From Planctomycetota bacterium (GTDB taxonomy: Bacteria; Planctomycetota; UBA1135; GCA-002686595), in contig JAQXEK010000035.1 in NCBI GenBank assembly GCA_029250885.1, positions 1 to 33,252 of the forward strand: a stretch of 33,252 bases of DNA, written 5' to 3'. Each line of letters begins with the position of its first letter. The first letter of the stretch is position 1. The notes below the pieces were generated by a model. It searched no databases. It saw only the letters and a list, made by a program, of their open reading frames with translations, and had not been told where the DNA came from. The translations under genes were made by a program, and so were the position numbers. Shown here in pieces: positions 15,886 to 24,063 of the stretch.

Positions 15886-16896
15886 CTACTCGAAGGTGAT
15901 CTCGCCCTCGAGCTCGCCTTCGAAGAACATGGTCTGGCTCTGGGAGAACTCGCCGAACTCGGGGTGGACGATGAGCATGGCCTCTTCGACGCTGAAGTTG
16001 GACTCGCCGACGATGCTTACGGAAGCGACATGGCCAGCGGCCAGGTTGAAGTAGAGGGTGCCCTCGTATTCGGAGTCGATGCTGATGATGCGAGACTGGT
16101 TCGCGGAGTCAATTTCGTCGTCCTCGACTTCCATTTCTTCGGTGGTCTCGCCTTCACTTTCGAATTCGATGGTGAACTCGATGACGGCCATGCGGACGTC
16201 GTCGACCTCTTCGACACCCGCAAAGGTGCACTCGATCTCGCCCTCCAGGTTCTCGTCGATCTGGTCGTCGATGTCGTCGCGGGTGGGCTCGTCTTCTTCA
16301 TCGAGGAAGGTGAGCTCGCCACTGGGGGAGAAGAGGCGACGGTAGTCGTCAAGCTCAACAGACCAGCTGTCCCCCTCTTCAACCTCGTCGCTGGGCAGGA
16401 AGCCCAGCATGTCGGCGTCGGCGAAGAGCTCCTCGAGGAGATCCTCGTCGGCGCTCTCGTCTTCATCGGTGAAGCGCGTGGTGTAGGCCTCTTCGTCCTC
16501 GTCCCAGAGGAAAGTCACGGAGAGCCCCTCGAGCTCGGAGGTCTCCTCGAAGCTCATGGACTCCTCTTCGGTGACCTGCTCGCGGGAGCGGGTGAGCTCC
16601 TCGAAGACGCGGGTGAGCTTGGTCGCCCGGCGGCCTTCGACGGTGTCATAGGTGTCGTTCAGGACGATCGACTCGTTGGACGTGATCGAGATCGTCGGAA
16701 GCTCCTCGATCTCGACCTCTTCGCCGTTCATGTTGAACGCAATGTCGTCGAGCTCGGCGTTGAGGGTCTGGGTGTAGGTCTTCGTCAGGCTAAGGCCGTC
16801 TTCGGGAGCGAAGGTGATCGCTGTGCCCCGGGGGGCGAGGGCGGCGGTCAGGGGGACGAGTGCTGCACAGCAGGCAATGAGGCGAAAAGAGCGCAT
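15886..16896 (-). CDS. highly acidic secreted protein of unknown function
   Basis: Predicted 336-residue exported protein. MRSFRLIACCAALVPLTAALA is a standard Sec signal peptide. The mature chain is extremely rich in Glu and Asp, with acidic runs throughout (about residues 110-165 and 205-270 are the densest), few Lys and no recognised domain. Alternating hydrophobic/acidic segments near the C-terminus (for example GTLYFNLAAGHVASVSIVGES) suggest beta structure. Such proteins could bind calcium or cationic surfaces, but that is only a suggestion from charge. The ATG at 16896 is preferred over a TTG six codons earlier because it starts the signal peptide properly. It is followed by a strong terminator, so it is probably monocistronic. 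The opposite strand of this gene is also open for a long distance, which is an artefact of its codon bias. Confidence 0.7.
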   Translation of the reverse strand: MRSFRLIACCAALVPLTAALAPRGTAITFAPEDGLSLTKTYTQTLNAELDDIAFNMNGEEVEIEELPTISITSNESIVLNDTYDTVEGRRATKLTRVFEELTRSREQVTEEESMSFEETSELEGLSVTFLWDEDEEAYTTRFTDEDESADEDLLEELFADADMLGFLPSDEVEEGDSWSVELDDYRRLFSPSGELTFLDEEDEPTRDDIDDQIDENLEGEIECTFAGVEEVDDVRMAVIEFTIEFESEGETTEEMEVEDDEIDSANQSRIISIDSEYEGTLYFNLAAGHVASVSIVGESNFSVEEAMLIVHPEFGEFSQSQTMFFEGELEGEITFE

Positions 16897-17175
16897 GATT
16901 GGTGTCGGAGTCAAGAGGCAAGAGTCCCAATGGGGGGCACGGTTTGATCGGTTCGGGCGGCCTCTAGGAGGCTCGACCGCACGTCTATGCTACTGCTCTT
17001 GGGCAAGTCGGAAACCACCTGTGGTGCACTTCCTTACCAAAACCGTCGATTCTGCGTCCCTGTGGAAGGTTAGGGTTTGGTTGAATGGTTTCCAGAGGCG
17101 CTGCGTAAGGCGCTAGGTCCGGGCGTCTAGCCTGGAGAGCTTGCCCCCGAGTTTCTGAGTCGTTCAGGGGCAAGA
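16897..17175. other. divergent intergenic region without a gene
   Basis: This gap separates the acidic-protein gene (leftward) from the SPFH gene (rightward). I see no credible coding frame; the longest (16814-17116, plus strand) has no family features and overlaps the signal-peptide region of the acidic protein. Promoters for both genes should lie here. Confidence 0.4.
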
Positions 17176-17217
17176 TTGGCAGGGTCAGTCCAGGACTTAC
17201 AACGAAGCAAGGTGGAG
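17176..17217 (+). promoter_or_regulatory. putative promoter and ribosome site of the SPFH gene
   Basis: TTGGCA (17176-17181) and TACAAC (17198-17203) are separated by 16 bases and match 5/6 and 4/6 of the sigma-70 consensus. GGTGGAG (17211-17217) lies five bases before the ATG at 17223. The transcript leader would be very short. The ribosome site is convincing; the promoter boxes are only suggestive. Confidence 0.35.
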
Positions 17218-17222
17218 CAAGC

Positions 17223-18341
17223 ATGGTATTAGGCTGGTTTAAGCGTGGCACGTCCGAAATGATGGTCGCGCGTCCCGACGACGCGAAGTCCCAGGTGGTG
17301 TGGAAGCACCCCGATCCGACGATTCCGATGAAGTCCCAGCTCACCGTCATGGCGGACGAGGTGGCGATCTTCATGCGCGACGGCAAGGTCGAGCAGGTGC
17401 TGTCTGCGGGCCGCCATACCCTGGACTCGAGCAACCTTCCGTTCCTGTCAAACCTCGTGGATAGCTTTACCGGGGGCAATGTTTTTCGGGCCGAGGTGTT
17501 CTTTGTCAGCATTAACGAGCGCGTCGGTATCAAGTTTGGCGGCCGCGTTGGGCACGTGGAAGATCCGAAGAGTGGCATCCCTGTGGAGCTCATGGTGCAT
17601 GGCGAGTTCTCTTTCCGCATCGAGGACCCCGAGGAGATCGTGATCGGTCTCTTGGGAACCGGCGGCGCCGAGTCCTACCAGGTCCGCTCGTGGATGAAGG
17701 AGCAGGTCCTCAAGGTGATCCGCGACCGCATCGCTGAGCTACTGGTTAAGAACAAGTGGCCGATGCTGGATGTGACCAGTGGCGCCTACACCGAGGAGAT
17801 CGAGGCGGATGTTCTCGAGGGAATCGGCAAGCATGTGGACGCCTATGGCATCAACGTCCGGCGTCTCGGCAACTTCGTCATCGCCATGGACGAAGAGGAC
17901 TCGGACAACCTGACGCGACTGTACACAGACGCGGCCTATCTCAAGACCGTTGGCGGCGTGGGAGCGTACCAGCAATTTGCTACGGGCAAGGCGATGATGG
18001 GTGCCGGTGAGGGCATGGCCAAGGGCGGCGGCGCCGGTGGCGAAGGTGGCGGCGGCGGCGGAATGCTCGGCGGCGCGGGCCTGGGCATCGGCTTCGGTAT
18101 GGCCCAGATGCTGGTGGGCAACGGTGCCGGTGGCCCAGAACGCCTAGCTCCCGTAGTGGGCGGCATGGTCTGTCCGAACTGCTCGCGTTCGACGGCCCCG
18201 GGCAAGTTCTGCGGTCATTGTGGTCACGGCCTGAGCGCACCGGAAGAGCCCGTCGTCGGCAGCAGCTTCTGCACAAGCTGCGGCACGGCCATGGGACCCG
18301 AAGCGACCTTCTGCGGTCAGTGCGGCACCAAGCGCGCCTGA
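17223..18341 (+). CDS. SPFH-domain protein with double zinc ribbon (YdjI / virion-core-protein-like)
   Basis: Predicted 372-residue protein of the bacterial YdjI-like SPFH family (stomatin/prohibitin fold). The SPFH domain fills about residues 20-240 (QLTVMADEVAIFMRDGKV; PVELMVHGEFSFRIEDPE). It is followed by a Gly-rich linker (about 258-285) and a short hydrophobic Gly-rich segment. Two rubredoxin-like zinc ribbons end the protein: Cys317/320/330/333 and Cys350/353/364/367, each CxxC-x9/10-CxxC. Family members are thought to form membrane-associated oligomers, often linked to membrane stress, but no biochemical role is established. The start is supported by GGTGGAG. A strong hairpin follows the stop, and the gene appears to stand alone. 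Confidence 0.88.
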   Translation: MVLGWFKRGTSEMMVARPDDAKSQVVWKHPDPTIPMKSQLTVMADEVAIFMRDGKVEQVLSAGRHTLDSSNLPFLSNLVDSFTGGNVFRAEVFFVSINERVGIKFGGRVGHVEDPKSGIPVELMVHGEFSFRIEDPEEIVIGLLGTGGAESYQVRSWMKEQVLKVIRDRIAELLVKNKWPMLDVTSGAYTEEIEADVLEGIGKHVDAYGINVRRLGNFVIAMDEEDSDNLTRLYTDAAYLKTVGGVGAYQQFATGKAMMGAGEGMAKGGGAGGEGGGGGGMLGGAGLGIGFGMAQMLVGNGAGGPERLAPVVGGMVCPNCSRSTAPGKFCGHCGHGLSAPEEPVVGSSFCTSCGTAMGPEATFCGQCGTKRA

Positions 18342-18358
18342 AGCGCGGTGACCAAGGC

Positions 18359-18402
18359 AAGCGCCTCCGCTCTTCCATTGCGATGGAAGGGCGGAGGCGC
18401 TT
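18359..18402. terminator. 20-bp stem-loop between convergent SPFH and radical SAM genes
   Basis: AAGCGCCTCCGC, a T, and CTTCCAT (18359-18378) pair with ATGGAAG, a G, and GCGGAGGCGCTT (18383-18402) around a TGCG tetraloop; the only non-Watson-Crick pair is T-G. It sits 17 bp after the SPFH stop and 19 bp from the radical SAM stop, so it would serve both. T-runs are minimal on either side. Confidence 0.65.
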
Positions 18403-18421
18403 TGCGTTGGGACACACGCCC

Positions 18422-19534
18422 TCAGCTCGAGTACTTCTTGAGGCTCGGTGTGTGCCGCATAATGCGCTCGTTCGAGCTACAGTGGCAGTTCGGGCACTTG
18501 ACGGCGAAGGCGTCCTGTGCGGCTTGGTTGTGCTGATCGGTGTTCAGCATGTCCCTCAGCCGGGTCTGCTTCAGGTTGCCTAGCTTGAACGTAACGTAGC
18601 ACATCTGCACGGTGCCGTCGGCGCCGACCCAGATCATCTCATAGGCCGTGCACGGAACTTTCATGGCAGGGCCCAGCAGCAGCCAGTCGGTGACCGAGCG
18701 CAGGCCCTCGACTGTGTGATTGAGTAGCGCCGGACGCTCTTCCATCGTCTGGATGAGCTCGGCTACCACAGCTTCGATCTGAGGCCGGTCCCGGTCGGTG
18801 AATTGCAGCTCGCCCTCGGCGCCCTCTTGGAAATAGGGCAGAGAGTAGTGCACGAGGTCCACGCGCATCTTCATGTGATAGCGCTCGGCAACCTCGCGGG
18901 CTTGGTGGAATGCCTCGGGAGTGGCCGTCGGCTTCATCAGCAGCCAGTTCATCTGCATCTCGACCAGGTCCCCGTGGCGATCACGCACGGCGGCCAGGCC
19001 CTGTTCGACCTTGGCGTAGAGACCGGGGCGCTGAACGTATTCGTCGTAGGCGTCGCCGACTCCGTAGAAGCCCACGGTGATGTCGCGCAGGCCAGCGGCA
19101 ACGAGCTCGTCGATCTTCGAATCCAACAGGCTGGCGTTGGTGGTGACGTAGGGCCGCAGCCCCAAGCTCACGCAGTAAGCGACGATCTTGGGCAGGTCCG
19201 GGTGTAAGAGCGGCTCGCCGCCGTAAAGCCGAATCGAGTAGAAGCCCGCTTGCTTGGCATCGTCGAGCAGGTCCTTGATCGTGGGCCAATCGAGCTGGTG
19301 CCCAGGCATGAAGTCTCGACCGTAGCGACAGCCAATGCAGCGCGCATTGCACTGGGCCGTCAGCGAGATCATGATCTTGTAGGGCCGCGGCTTGATGATG
19401 CCGGGGCGTAGCTTGGCTACGGAGTGGCGCAGCCTTTCGGTGCGGTTTTCCACGCCCTTGGCAAGGCGGTAGGCGCCTTCGGATTGGCGTACGAATCCGG
19501 CGACGAGTCGACGGATGGACTGAGAGTTGGTCAA
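18422..19534 (-). CDS. radical SAM protein with SPASM-like C-terminus
   Basis: Predicted 370-residue radical S-adenosylmethionine enzyme. The cluster motif is CNARCIGC (Cys62, Cys66, Cys69), a CxxxCxxC site. It is followed by the glycine-rich LYGGEPLLHPDL segment of the SAM site (about 103-114) and the partial TIM barrel. The C-terminal part has SPASM-type cysteines (VPCTAYEMIWVGADGTVQMC, then CPNCHC), which usually bind auxiliary 4Fe-4S clusters in peptide- or sugar-modifying members. No precursor peptide gene is recognised next to it, so the substrate is open. The start is poorly defined: TTG at 19534 lies inside a 13-bp tandem duplication and directly follows an in-frame stop. The gene converges on the SPFH gene. 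Confidence 0.8.
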   Translation of the reverse strand: MTNSQSIRRLVAGFVRQSEGAYRLAKGVENRTERLRHSVAKLRPGIIKPRPYKIMISLTAQCNARCIGCRYGRDFMPGHQLDWPTIKDLLDDAKQAGFYSIRLYGGEPLLHPDLPKIVAYCVSLGLRPYVTTNASLLDSKIDELVAAGLRDITVGFYGVGDAYDEYVQRPGLYAKVEQGLAAVRDRHGDLVEMQMNWLLMKPTATPEAFHQAREVAERYHMKMRVDLVHYSLPYFQEGAEGELQFTDRDRPQIEAVVAELIQTMEERPALLNHTVEGLRSVTDWLLLGPAMKVPCTAYEMIWVGADGTVQMCYVTFKLGNLKQTRLRDMLNTDQHNQAAQDAFAVKCPNCHCSSNERIMRHTPSLKKYSS

Positions 19535-19579
19535 GAGGGTTGGTCAAGAGGGTTGCGAGCGCGATGTGCGAGCGCGATG
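19527..19579. repeat. two adjacent 13-bp tandem duplications at the radical SAM gene start
   Basis: TTGGTCAAGAGGG occurs twice in direct succession (19527-19539 and 19540-19552), and TGCGAGCGCGATG twice immediately after (19554-19566 and 19567-19579). Thirteen is not a multiple of three, so a gain or loss of one unit changes the reading frame entering the radical SAM gene. Confidence 0.85.
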
Positions 19580-19713
19580 AGAGAATTGCGATCCTGTAAG
19601 CATACCCCAGGCCGCGGAGTGCGGCGACCAAGACCGGCCCCTAGCTACCGCAAAGCCGCGATCCGATCCCCCACGGGCTCGAGACGAGGCTCTTTGGGCC
19701 CGGTTCGGCGCCC

Positions 19714-22269
19714 CTAGCCCTTGCGGCGGCGGAAGACCAGGAACAGCAGGCCGGCCAGGCTGGGGCCGATCAGTAGGTTGAGCTTGGTCATTTTCGAGAG
19801 CAACTGGTCGACCTCCTCGTTCTGCTCAAACTGCAGGCGCCGTAGCTCGTCCTGGGCGCGGATGAGTTCGTCCCTGAGTGCGCGCGTCTTGGTGTTGCTG
19901 GTTCGGACACCGGTCGCTGCTAGGTCCGTGTCGGCCTTGACGCGGGCGGCCCGCAGCTCCTGCTCCTTGACCTGGGCTTGCTTGAGCTCCAAAGCGATCT
20001 TCTCGCCAGCCAATCGGCGCATGTCGTCGAGGCGCGCGAAGGGGCGGGTGTAGCGGCCCTTAGGTCGAATCCCCGCCACCGCCGAGCCGCTGGCGAGATC
20101 GCCGAGGGCCTCCAGGAAGAAGCGGCCGTTGTCGGCGGTGGGCTTGAGCCCTACGGTCACGCCGTTGCGCTCGTCGACACCAAGCCAGGTGCTGTCACTG
20201 AAAAGGTCCACGTCGGAGACGACGATCGCCGTCATGGGCTGTTGGTCAGCCGGCACTTCGTTTTCGTAGGCGCTGGGCACCTTGCCGCGCACGCGCAGCG
20301 CAAGGTTGCGGCGCTCACCGTCGGCGACGAAGTAGGCGAGCAGAGCGTCGGCGTCCTTGACGACCTGCAGGATGCTGACGTCCAAATTCATGGACGCACC
20401 CGTGCTCTGCAGGAGTGGCGTCACCGTGACGCCCTCGGGGATGCTAGTTGTGATCAGGTTGCCGGCAGTCCAAAAGAGTAGCCTGCCCAGGGAGCCCGTA
20501 ACGGGATCGATGGAGCCATCCTCCGTGGCCAAGTGTTCAGGCCCGAGCTCCATGACGTGCACATTGTTAAGCTCGCCGACCCCGTCACTCTTGGGAATGC
20601 GCAGGCCGAGCTCGCGGTCCGCTACCACCTTGCGTTGGATCAACTCGACGCCCCAGGCTTCTAGTAGCCTAGGCATCTGGGAGTGGCGATTTGCCACGTA
20701 GCCGGCGGCGCTGTCGGACTTGTCCATCTCTTCGGTGTCCACCTCGGCGAGGGGATCAAGGGCGATCAACAGAGAGCCGCCCGCCACGGCGTAGGCGTCG
20801 ATCGCCTTGCGGCCGGCATCGTCCAAGTCGCGCGGGTGGATGACCGCGAGCACGTCGATGTTCTCGGGGATGCCCTGACTGGGATCGGGGATGTCTTTAA
20901 AATCAAAGCTGCCCCGGGCGGACTCGATGACCTGCCAGCCGCGGCCTGCTAGTCCGCCGGTGAGTACTGGCAGGGACGAGATAACGCCGACTCGCGGGCG
21001 CTCGGGGTGCCCGAGCTCTTGGAGGATGCGGGCGAGCTCGTACTCGATGCGGCCCTCGCGGTCCGGGGACAGGAAGGCGATGCGACGGGTGTCGCCCACG
21101 GAGTTCGTGCCGATGATGCCGAAGTAGAGGTTCGCGTCGACGCCGCCAAGGCCGGTTGCTTGGCGCGTGAGCCCGGCGAATTGCGCCTCGTATTCATCCT
21201 CGGAATAGGGGACGGGGTCGCGCTGGTTGATGTGGATCCTGTGCTCGCCCGTGGCGGCGCGGCCGAAGCGGTCGACCAGGTCCAACATGTGCTCGGCGAA
21301 GCCCGCGAACTTGGGGCTCTTCTTCGAGGTCGAGCGGCTGAGGTAGACGTCCAGGGTGACGTCGTAGCCGAGCTTCTGGGCGACCTTGCGGCTGCCCTCG
21401 GAGAGGGAGTAGAGCCCCGCTTCGGTGAAGTCCACGCGGCCGGACTCAAGCTTGGCAAGGGCTGGCCCTGCGCCAAGGTTCAGGCCCAGAAAGAGAGCCA
21501 CGAAGAGTGCGATGGGGCCCAGGGACTTGCGCGGGGAGCCCTTGCGGCGCGCCTCGAGTACGGCGACCGAACCGAGCAGGAACAGGGCGATGAAGGCGCA
21601 GAAGAACAGCAGGTCATCCAGGCCGACGACGCCGCGTCCGATGGCCTCGAAGTGGGCGGACAGGGAAAGGTTCGCAAAGGCCGATGCGGCCCCCGCGCCG
21701 AGGGTGCCCTCGAGCACCTCGCGGATCGAGGCGACGTCGCTGAATAGGAACAGGAAGCCGAGGGCAACCGACAGAACGAAGGCCGCCGGCGTGCTGCGGG
21801 TGGTGGTGGACACGAAGGCGCCGAGGGCCGCGAAGGCTCCCAACAAAAGCGCCGATCCGATGTAGCCGGCGACCAATGCGCCGGTGTCCGCCTCGCCGAG
21901 GTAGGACACGGAGAACAGCAACGTGAGCGTGGTGCCCAGGGCAATCAGGGCGAAGGTCCACGCGGCCAGGAACTTGCCGGCGACGACCTCGCCCGTTTTG
22001 AGCGGCAGGGTAAACAGCAGTTCAATGGAGCCGCTGCGCAGCTCCTCGCTCCACAGTCCCATGGTGATCGCCGGCGTCAGCAAGAGGGCGAGCCACGGCA
22101 GGGCGTCGAAGAGCGGCGCGAGGTCCGCCTGGCCGCGGGTGAACAGGCTGCTCATCCCCAGCACCAGCAGGTTGGTGAGCAGGGAGAAGGTGATCAGGTA
22201 CAGGTACGCGGTCGGCGTGCGCAAGAGCGCCTTGAGCTCGCGGCCCCAGATCGGAAGTGCGCCGTTCAT
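19714..22269 (-). CDS. ABC permease fused to a GldG-type extracytoplasmic domain (GldF-GldG fusion)
   Basis: Predicted 851-residue membrane protein. Residues about 1-245 are a six-helix ABC-2 permease of the GldF type (RELKALLRTPTAYLYL; LWSEELRSGSIELLFTLPL near residue 73). A further helix (about 254-272) leads into a large GldG/ABC_transp_aux domain (DFTEAGLYSLSEGSRKV; GRIEYELARILQEL; DVLAVIHPRDLDD). A coiled-coil stretch (about 770-830) precedes a last membrane helix and a basic tail. In Bacteroidota, GldF and GldG are separate gliding-associated exporter subunits; fused forms are known in other phyla and need not relate to gliding. The start overlaps the ATPase stop by four bases (ATGA), indicating translational coupling. 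The DUF4340 gene often found after such pairs is absent. Confidence 0.85.
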   Translation of the reverse strand: MNGALPIWGRELKALLRTPTAYLYLITFSLLTNLLVLGMSSLFTRGQADLAPLFDALPWLALLLTPAITMGLWSEELRSGSIELLFTLPLKTGEVVAGKFLAAWTFALIALGTTLTLLFSVSYLGEADTGALVAGYIGSALLLGAFAALGAFVSTTTRSTPAAFVLSVALGFLFLFSDVASIREVLEGTLGAGAASAFANLSLSAHFEAIGRGVVGLDDLLFFCAFIALFLLGSVAVLEARRKGSPRKSLGPIALFVALFLGLNLGAGPALAKLESGRVDFTEAGLYSLSEGSRKVAQKLGYDVTLDVYLSRSTSKKSPKFAGFAEHMLDLVDRFGRAATGEHRIHINQRDPVPYSEDEYEAQFAGLTRQATGLGGVDANLYFGIIGTNSVGDTRRIAFLSPDREGRIEYELARILQELGHPERPRVGVISSLPVLTGGLAGRGWQVIESARGSFDFKDIPDPSQGIPENIDVLAVIHPRDLDDAGRKAIDAYAVAGGSLLIALDPLAEVDTEEMDKSDSAAGYVANRHSQMPRLLEAWGVELIQRKVVADRELGLRIPKSDGVGELNNVHVMELGPEHLATEDGSIDPVTGSLGRLLFWTAGNLITTSIPEGVTVTPLLQSTGASMNLDVSILQVVKDADALLAYFVADGERRNLALRVRGKVPSAYENEVPADQQPMTAIVVSDVDLFSDSTWLGVDERNGVTVGLKPTADNGRFFLEALGDLASGSAVAGIRPKGRYTRPFARLDDMRRLAGEKIALELKQAQVKEQELRAARVKADTDLAATGVRTSNTKTRALRDELIRAQDELRRLQFEQNEEVDQLLSKMTKLNLLIGPSLAGLLFLVFRRRKG

Positions 22270-22991
22270 GCCCTGTCCTCGGTGACCTGTCGGAAGGCGG
22301 CGTCAAGCTGGCCGGATGCGGTCAGGGCCGCGAACTCCGAGGGCTTGCCCGTAAAGACGACCGCGCCCTTGGCGATGACGACCAGCCGGTCGCAGAGGGC
22401 GCTCACCTCTTCCAAAATGTGCGTGGATACGATGATCGCCTTGTGCTGGTCCGTCGCTAGTGCGCGGATGTTGCGCCGGAGGTTGCGCTTCTGATTCGGA
22501 TCGAGTCCGTCCGTCGGCTCGTCGAGCACCAGGGCGGGCGGGTCGTGCAGAACGGCGGCGCCCAGCCCCACGCGGCGGCGCAGGCCCTTGGACAGGGTGT
22601 CGATGGGCTGGTCGAGTACGGCATTAAGGTCCGCGAGCTCGGTGGCAGCCGCGGCGCGGGCAATCGCCACGTCGCCGGCCAGACCGTGGACCTTGCTCAG
22701 AAAGCGAAACAGCTCCCGGGGCGTCATGGCCTCCCAGCTCGGCGCCCCCTCGGGTAGGTATCCAAGGCAAGCCTGGGCCCGCAGCCTGTCTTCGCGGATG
22801 TCGTGGCCGTCGATACTTGCCGTACCCGCATCGGGGGCTAGGAACCCTGTGAGCATGCGCAGGGTCGTCGACTTGCCCGCGCCATTGGGGCCCAACAAGC
22901 CTAGCACTTCCCCCGGAGCGACCTCTAAAGAGACCGAGCCCACAGCGCATAGGGCGCCGAAGTTCTTTGCAACTTCTTGGATCTGTATCAT
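22266..22991 (-). CDS. ABC transporter ATP-binding protein (GldA-like)
   Basis: Predicted 241-residue ATPase of the ABC-2 exporter class. Walker A is GPNGAGKST (34-42), the Q-loop region is YLPEGAPSW, the signature is the variant LSKGLRRRVGLG, Walker B is ALVLDEPTDGLDP, and the switch histidine is in IVSTHILEEV. It powers the fused GldF-GldG permease encoded immediately downstream, with a 4-bp overlap. The ATG at 22991 is preferred; the upstream GTG at 23024 would add 11 Pro-rich residues. No Shine-Dalgarno is visible. The gene is divergent from the DUF481 barrel gene. Confidence 0.92.
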   Translation of the reverse strand: MIQIQEVAKNFGALCAVGSVSLEVAPGEVLGLLGPNGAGKSTTLRMLTGFLAPDAGTASIDGHDIREDRLRAQACLGYLPEGAPSWEAMTPRELFRFLSKVHGLAGDVAIARAAAATELADLNAVLDQPIDTLSKGLRRRVGLGAAVLHDPPALVLDEPTDGLDPNQKRNLRRNIRALATDQHKAIIVSTHILEEVSALCDRLVVIAKGAVVFTGKPSEFAALTASGQLDAAFRQVTEDRA

Positions 22992-23094
22992 TGGGGGCGG
23001 GGGAACAGGGGGCGTTACGAGCACTAAGTCTATGGCGCAAAATGGGACTAGCCAAATGGCACTTTCCAGTACCCATCTTAGCAGGTCTTGACCC

Positions 23095-23100
23095 TATACT
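23095..23100 (+). promoter_or_regulatory. -10 box TATACT close to the DUF481 start
   Basis: TATACT matches 5/6 of the sigma-70 -10 consensus and lies only 9 bases upstream of the ATG at 23110. A start site at the usual distance would fall at about 23107, giving a transcript with essentially no leader. TTGACC at 23088-23093 is too close to act as its -35 box. No clear -35 is found 17 bp upstream. Confidence 0.35.
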
Positions 23101-23109
23101 TTCCGCGCT

Positions 23110-23907
23110 ATGTTTATCACTACCCTCATTGCGTTCGTTCCCGCTGCGGCCCCGGCCGAGGCGACTCCCTCCATCCTCCAACCCCTCAACAGCTCGATTG
23201 CAGCCCTGGTGGCTCCTCAAGATGCTGCGATGGAGTCCGCTTCCGAGTGGACTGGTTCCGTCGCTCTCAGCGCCATTTCCACTGACGGAAACACTGAAAC
23301 CCAGTCGTTCAACTTCGACTCTTCGGCCGAACTCCGTGAAGACGTCGATCGCTACACCTTCAAAGCCTACCTGAACTACGGCACCGACTCGGCTAGCGGA
23401 GACTCGGTCTTGACCCAGCGCAAGATGGGCACCAGCCTTCAGTACGACTACTTCCTCGACGAAGCCGAGACCACCTACGTCTACAGCAACGTCGCTGCGG
23501 ACTATGACGCACTAGCCGACCTGGACATGCGCCTTACCTTTGGTGCTGGTGGCGGTTACCAGTTCTACGAGCGCGAGGACTCGAAGCTCTCCGGCGAGCT
23601 CGGTCTGGGTTACGTGACCGAGGACTTCGAGGGATCTCCCTCGGACGACTACATCTCCCTGCGAGCTGCATTCAACACTTTCAAGCGCATCAACGAAGAC
23701 CTGACCTTCACCTCGAGCGGCCAGATCCTGCCCAGCCTGGAAGAGTCCGACGACATTATCGCAAAGCTGGACAGCAAGCTGTCCATGAGCCTCAGCGAGG
23801 CTATGTTCACCTCATTCCAGTGGGTGATTGACTACGACAACACGCCCTCTGGCGACAACGATCGCGTGGACAAGCGCTTCGTGTTGAGCCTGGGTTGGTC
23901 TTTCTAG
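23110..23907 (+). CDS. DUF481 outer-membrane beta-barrel protein (YdiY-like)
   Basis: Predicted 265-residue exported protein. The N-terminus MFITTLIAFVPAAAPAEA acts as a signal peptide, although it lacks the usual basic n-region. From about residue 46 (WTGSVALSAISTDGNTETQSFNFD) the pattern is that of DUF481, a family of outer-membrane barrels such as E. coli YdiY. Alternating-residue strands continue to the end, and the last residues, FVLSLGWSF, carry the terminal Phe typical of BAM-assembled barrels. The function of DUF481 proteins is not established. It has no visible Shine-Dalgarno and is followed by a textbook terminator, so it appears monocistronic. It implies a Gram-negative outer membrane. 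Confidence 0.85.
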   Translation: MFITTLIAFVPAAAPAEATPSILQPLNSSIAALVAPQDAAMESASEWTGSVALSAISTDGNTETQSFNFDSSAELREDVDRYTFKAYLNYGTDSASGDSVLTQRKMGTSLQYDYFLDEAETTYVYSNVAADYDALADLDMRLTFGAGGGYQFYEREDSKLSGELGLGYVTEDFEGSPSDDYISLRAAFNTFKRINEDLTFTSSGQILPSLEESDDIIAKLDSKLSMSLSEAMFTSFQWVIDYDNTPSGDNDRVDKRFVLSLGWSF

Positions 23908-23947
23908 GCTAGATTCCGACTCTGGGCATCGAATGTCCGAGTAAACG

Positions 23948-23983
23948 CCGCCGGGGGCCTTTCAGGTGCCCGGCGGATTTTTT
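23948..23983 (+). terminator. intrinsic terminator of the DUF481 gene
   Basis: CCGCCGGG (23948-23955) pairs with CCCGGCGG (23969-23976), with further inner pairing possible, and is followed by A and six T residues. It lies 40 bp after the stop. This is the only terminator in the window with a classical U-tract. Confidence 0.88.
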
Positions 23984-24063
23984 GTGTGTGGGGTTTTTAT
24001 AGGGACTTGCCAAGTGCACCGCAAGGCCGCATTGGGCTGTGGCATAATGAGCACTGGGCCAGC

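Noticed and set aside
15631..16947. 438-codon plus-strand open frame opposite the acidic-protein gene
   Set aside because: It is the antisense of a Glu/Asp-codon-rich gene, giving a monotonous Val/Leu/Asp/Gly protein with no domain. The minus reading has a signal peptide and a terminator.
19527..19579. CRISPR-like or larger satellite array
   Set aside because: Only two copies of each 13-bp unit are present, without spacers, so they are simple tandem duplications.
19714..22991. Gliding-motility locus
   Set aside because: GldA/F/G-type exporters are widespread in non-gliding bacteria and no other gliding gene is present in the window.
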